Assembly: GCF_032854445.1 (NCBI RefSeq)
Contig: NC_088299.1
Location: forward strand, 2,395,001 to 2,459,000
From: Liolophura sinensis
Taxonomy: Eukaryota > Mollusca > Polyplacophora > Chitonida > Chitonidae
Direction: 5' to 3'
Length of the DNA: 64,000 nt
A program made the translations under genes and the position numbers. Positions 60,093 through 64,000 of this stretch are shown here, in pieces. Within the stretch, counting starts at the first letter, position 1; each line of letters opens with the position of its first letter. A model generated the notes under the pieces. The model was not told where the DNA came from. It searched no databases and worked only from the letters and a program-made list of their open reading frames with translations.

Positions 60093-60357
60093 GTGGCCTC
60101 CGTGGAGGAGGGGTTGGGCTCGCCAGCGCGGCGCAATGACCCAGGAGCCTCTCACCAATGCAGTCTCTATGAGTTCAAGTCCAGCTCACGCTGGTTTCCT
60201 CTCCGACCGTACGTGGGAAGGTCTCTCAGCAATCTGCGGATGGTCATGGGTTTCCCTCTGGCTCTGCCCGGTTGGTTCCCTTAATAATGCTGGCCGCTGT
60301 CGTATAAGTAAAATATTCTTGAGTACGACGTAAAACACTAATCAAACAAATAAATAA
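60093..60357 (+). mobile_element. full-length SINE with 13-bp target duplication
   Basis: The most complete plus-strand copy: head GGCCTCCGTGGAGGAGGGGT, B-box-like GAGTTCAAGTCCAGC, central GATGGTCATGGGTTTCCC, tail AATCAAACAAATAAATAA. CAATCGCTGAATT (60080-60092) and CAATGACTGAATT (60358-60370) flank it. Confidence 0.93.
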
Positions 60358-60370
60358 CAATGACTGAATT

Positions 60371-60624
60371 TAATCGCATGTAGTTGTCACGGTCCTTTAC
60401 AATATGCCTCAGCCTCGACACTAACGTCCTGTTCGACTATAGACCTCAGTTTCCACGATCATGAAAATGCCATAGACTGAAGTCAGATTTGGTCTTAATT
60501 TCAAAAAGTATACTGTGCTAATACCTATATTTAGAACTTTTTTGTTTCATTAATAACAGCTGTCGTATACTTTCATGATAAAATTGAGGTAAACCGTTAA
60601 AAGCAAAAGACAACATTAGACCAA

Positions 60625-60704
<80 letters not shown>

Positions 60705-61113
60705 GCATCGATAAAGTATTCCACATAAAGTTTTAAAAACAAACCTTTTTATTATAAGATGTTGGATATATGCAGTTCAAAGTGGGCAAAACCGTGTACA
60801 TTGAGAATATCAACAGCGCCGCCGCCATGTTATCAAATTTATCCAATCCGGCGCAAGTTATTTCTATGATCCAATGGAATAAAGCTTTCCGTTGACGTCA
60901 CACGATCACTGGTTTGCCTTTCAGTTCTGTTGGGTTTTCTTCTAACGTATGGTGTGCCCCATGGTCTCGTAAAAAATTCCAGATTAAAATTTTGTTTATA
61001 ATTATATGGCCTTATCAATAACGTCGGACAAAAAAGGTCTAGCGGTTTAGATCCATTTCAATCTCTCAAAATAACTAACGTAGTTGTCATTTCTTTTAAA
61101 CTCAAAACTAAGT
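60371..61113. other. spacer with an AT microsatellite
   Basis: Uninterrupted TA run at 60628-60703; nothing else recognised. Confidence 0.6.
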
Positions 61114-61280
61114 CCAGGGGCCGTTTCCACAGGGCCTTTTCTGACTTAAATCAAAATATTTAAATCTTGAGGCTTATCTTTCGTCTTTAGAAATTAAAAA
61201 TTTGTCCACCTCATCAATGTTATCCCAAGACAAATATATTAAAATTCAGTTCCCAAAACTAAGTCAGAAATGGCCCCTGG
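61114..61280. mobile_element. short inverted-repeat element (MITE-like)
   Basis: CCAGGGGCCGTTTC at 61114 mirrors GAAATGGCCCCTGG at 61267-61280. A further TTTCTGACTTA pairing inside is offset by a 14-bp indel. About 167 bp, non-coding. Confidence 0.6.
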
Positions 61281-64000
61281 AATATTACCCCAAGTTTGGA
61301 TTGAGTTAGGATTTGTGATCAGAAGGGGGAAACAACATGCCAAAAATCTTCATGTGCATGCAATTACCACATCAACGTAATACCTACAGCCCGGAATACC
61401 AATGAATTTACGTTTTGTGATACAAACCCTGAAATTAGAATAAAACGGCAACGGTGTTATACGTTGCGCTTTGCAGAACCAACTTGGAATATACAACTAC
61501 ATGGCTGTACGTATTAAATCAGCACCCGATTAACACTTCCGTTTCTCAAGAATGTAACTCTGTGTACTTTACAGTGTAAAGTCTTTTTTGGCTGCCAGCC
61601 TGTCATTTTTGGTGTACAGGTGAATGCTTGGTATTAAAATGATAGAAATTGTTCAGACGGGTAAGAGTTTTAATGATGAAAGTTTCAAATTGGTGCTGAT
61701 GCTGCGAGTGACGTCCCTTTGGCGTTGCTAGGCACCCCTTCCATCTGCCTGCATAGAAAGGTTCAGATTTTGACGGTCAATCTATGTCAGGATTTTTATG
61801 GCTACTTTCTAACAGGCTGGGCATGGTAGGCAGCAAAGCTTATTGGCCACGGAATGTTTGGGACTGAGTTACAGCACTATAGTGTATTAATTTTAGAGAG
61901 TCGCCTATATTCAGCTCTGCGTAAAATCAGTCATACTCGCAACCAAAATTACCTTTGGCCGGTGACACGTAACAAGAGCTCAACATGCCCATTCATACAG
62001 CTGAATATAGACGACTCGCTAAAAGAAATAGATTATAATCGTTAACATTGTCGCTATGGAAAAGTGATAGGGGTTTGGGGCTGTATACGTTAGGCAGGCG
62101 GTTTTCGTTGCTTGCTATCATGTGCATATAGTGTCTATAGAAAGGGGCTCACTTCCACTAAGATTTTCGTTAAAGCATAAATGTGAAACACGTGGTTTTG
62201 ATTCTTAAAGTGAACAAAAAGCCTGCCACTATGTATACATAAACAAAATGATATAGGACCCAGTTATCACAGAAAAATATGTTTAAAAAATTTTATAAAG
62301 TTTTGAAAGTCAAGGAGTTCAGCATTGGGTATATGGCATTGACGGACAATTCACTCCATGTAGCCCTTATGAGCTTGGCAAGTCACTAACACTGAAAGCG
62401 TCACGTGATAATTGGCTGTCACTTCAAAAAACCTATAAGCTCTCGATTGTCAGTGCGGTTTCTTATAGTGGATAGACAGATATCGATGCAATAAATTGGA
62501 TTTTGCGGTTAGTTTAAGGGTTAAACTGATGCATTTTGGACCATAAAACTATGAACAGGCAAATGAGAACGGCTGCCCGTGTCACAATGAATACATGTTG
62601 GGCAGGATACTGCAGTAATTTGTGAGGGTGAGCTGGATAGAAAAACACCTCGGGAGATTCATTGCTTGAAGAAAAATATTGTGACTTTGCATTATTTTTC
62701 CTTACCAAAGTCAGATTTATTACGAAAATATCTTCCCAAAATCTGAATGAAAAAGTCTGTTACGAGCCAGAAGGTCCTGCTATGTTCGGTAAATTCCCTG
62801 GAGTCGGTATAGCCAGCTAGACCAAATACTTACACCATAGCAGGACGGAGACGAGCAGGACCGCTAAAACACGACACTTTTGTTCACAAGGATCGCCATG
62901 AGCGAGCGCTAAACTACAAGAAACATAGGCCCTTTGAACACCGAATGGAGCTGATACTCTTTGGTTTGGCATCGGGCGTTTTTGTTTGTATTTTCTCATT
63001 GTCTCATTCCGATGGTACGGGAGAGCTCCTTGGTTTTGTGACGTTACTCTTGATAGTTATAACATGGCAAAATTGCATCACTAAATGAGTACCTAGGTGC
63101 TCATGATTGTTTGCTGTTTATTTAGTTGACAAGCGGTGTAAAATTTAAAAAATATTTTTAGAACATTTCTGAAATACTTCTTTATTAATTAATTCAGATT
63201 TAGTAAGGGGGGGGGGGGGGGAGGAGATCGCGAACTGAGGGCGTTAGGCCAGTCCCGCGTTCCCATTTTGTTCATCGATGAGATCGTGAGGTCGACCACT
63301 GACGGAAAATATGTATAAAATAAGAAATTTAAATATGCCTCAAAAATGACAGAATTTTCTCAGTTTTTTGGCATATCTTTCTTCATTTTCCTTAGAACCA
63401 TACTCTTTGTTATATAGTGCATTTTCATGTATCTTTTCAGATTTCGTTAATGACGTTACCTGAATGTGATAGCAGCATAAGAGACGTTTTCGCGAATAAA
63501 GTGACCAAAATACTGTATTTTGTGATAAAATTGTTAAAAGCCGATTTGAATGCCTATCCGGTCGTGCAGGACATGCCATTTACTATACTTATTTTATCAT
63601 GCCAAAACAATTTTACTAACCTTCACAAAGTGAACCCGTGTGCCTCCCTGCGTGGTGATACACTTGAAATTTGTCACTTCTGTTAAGTGTTTCCTCGTAC
63701 TTATCGCTGAGTGAACAGCTATATAGAGGACAGGTGTCACTGTATAACAACTCCTCCAAAAGACACACACACAGGATGTTATTTTCTGCATATGGTGGTT
63801 GTATTTGATAATAGCACGTCCTTACATCAGTTTGAAAGAATAATAAACTTTAAAATAAAGTATATATACACGTTTAGAGAATACCGTTTAACTGTCAAAG
63901 AAAAACTAGTTTGCTTTAACTTTTAAGATTAATATAATTTTTAAATGAGTTGTAAGTATTTAAAATATTGTACTGTACGATGTCATGCGTATAAACACCA
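61281..64000. other. no recognised gene
   Basis: AT-rich flank with a poly-G run near 63206-63221. Short frames on both strands lack support. Confidence 0.45.

Overview
This is nuclear DNA from an animal, most likely a mollusc. Protein-coding sequence is sparse and split by introns. The spacers hold short repeats, microsatellites, minisatellites and more than a dozen copies of a tRNA-headed SINE. I recognise that SINE type from molluscan genomes, but I could not confirm this by search and would not name a class or species.

One gene dominates the window. It lies on the minus strand and spans at least 26 kb (45111 down to 18812). It encodes a Friend-of-GATA (FOG/ZFPM/u-shaped) transcriptional cofactor. 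Six coding exons join in frame with canonical GT/AG borders, giving a predicted 1218-residue protein. In order it has: an N-terminal NuRD-binding motif (MSRRKQSNP...) on a 40-nt coding exon; a PR (SET-like) domain spread over exons 2 to 4; a FOG-type CCHC finger in exon 5; and one large last exon with a CtBP-type PLDLS motif and ten more zinc fingers. Intron 1 is 19.7 kb. A good splice acceptor 198 nt upstream of the start codon suggests that a non-coding first exon lies still further upstream.

Layout. 1-17.2 kb: 3' flank of the gene with minisatellites (50-bp and 40-bp units), SINEs, a long inverted-repeat element and a decayed paralogous sequence carrying a SINE with its target-site duplication. 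17.3-21.7 kb: probable 3' UTR and last exon. 21.7-25.35 kb: introns 5 to 2 and exons 5 to 2. 25.35-45.07 kb: intron 1, with at least six minisatellite arrays, a TIR element, several SINEs, a near-identical 116-bp direct repeat and clusters of GATA-factor motifs. 45.07-45.31 kb: exon 1 and 5' UTR with two tiny upstream ORFs. 45.3-64 kb: upstream flank with a striking GATA-motif cluster at 54.76-55.04 kb, further SINEs (one split by an insertion), two long AT microsatellites and hairpin-forming palindromes.

The main biological idea is that a gene for a GATA-factor partner is surrounded by clusters of GATA motifs: just upstream of exon 1, inside intron 1 and about 9.7 kb upstream. This suggests autoregulation through the GATA-FOG complex. 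The gene model is strong. The regulatory reading is inference. I found no second convincing protein-coding gene.
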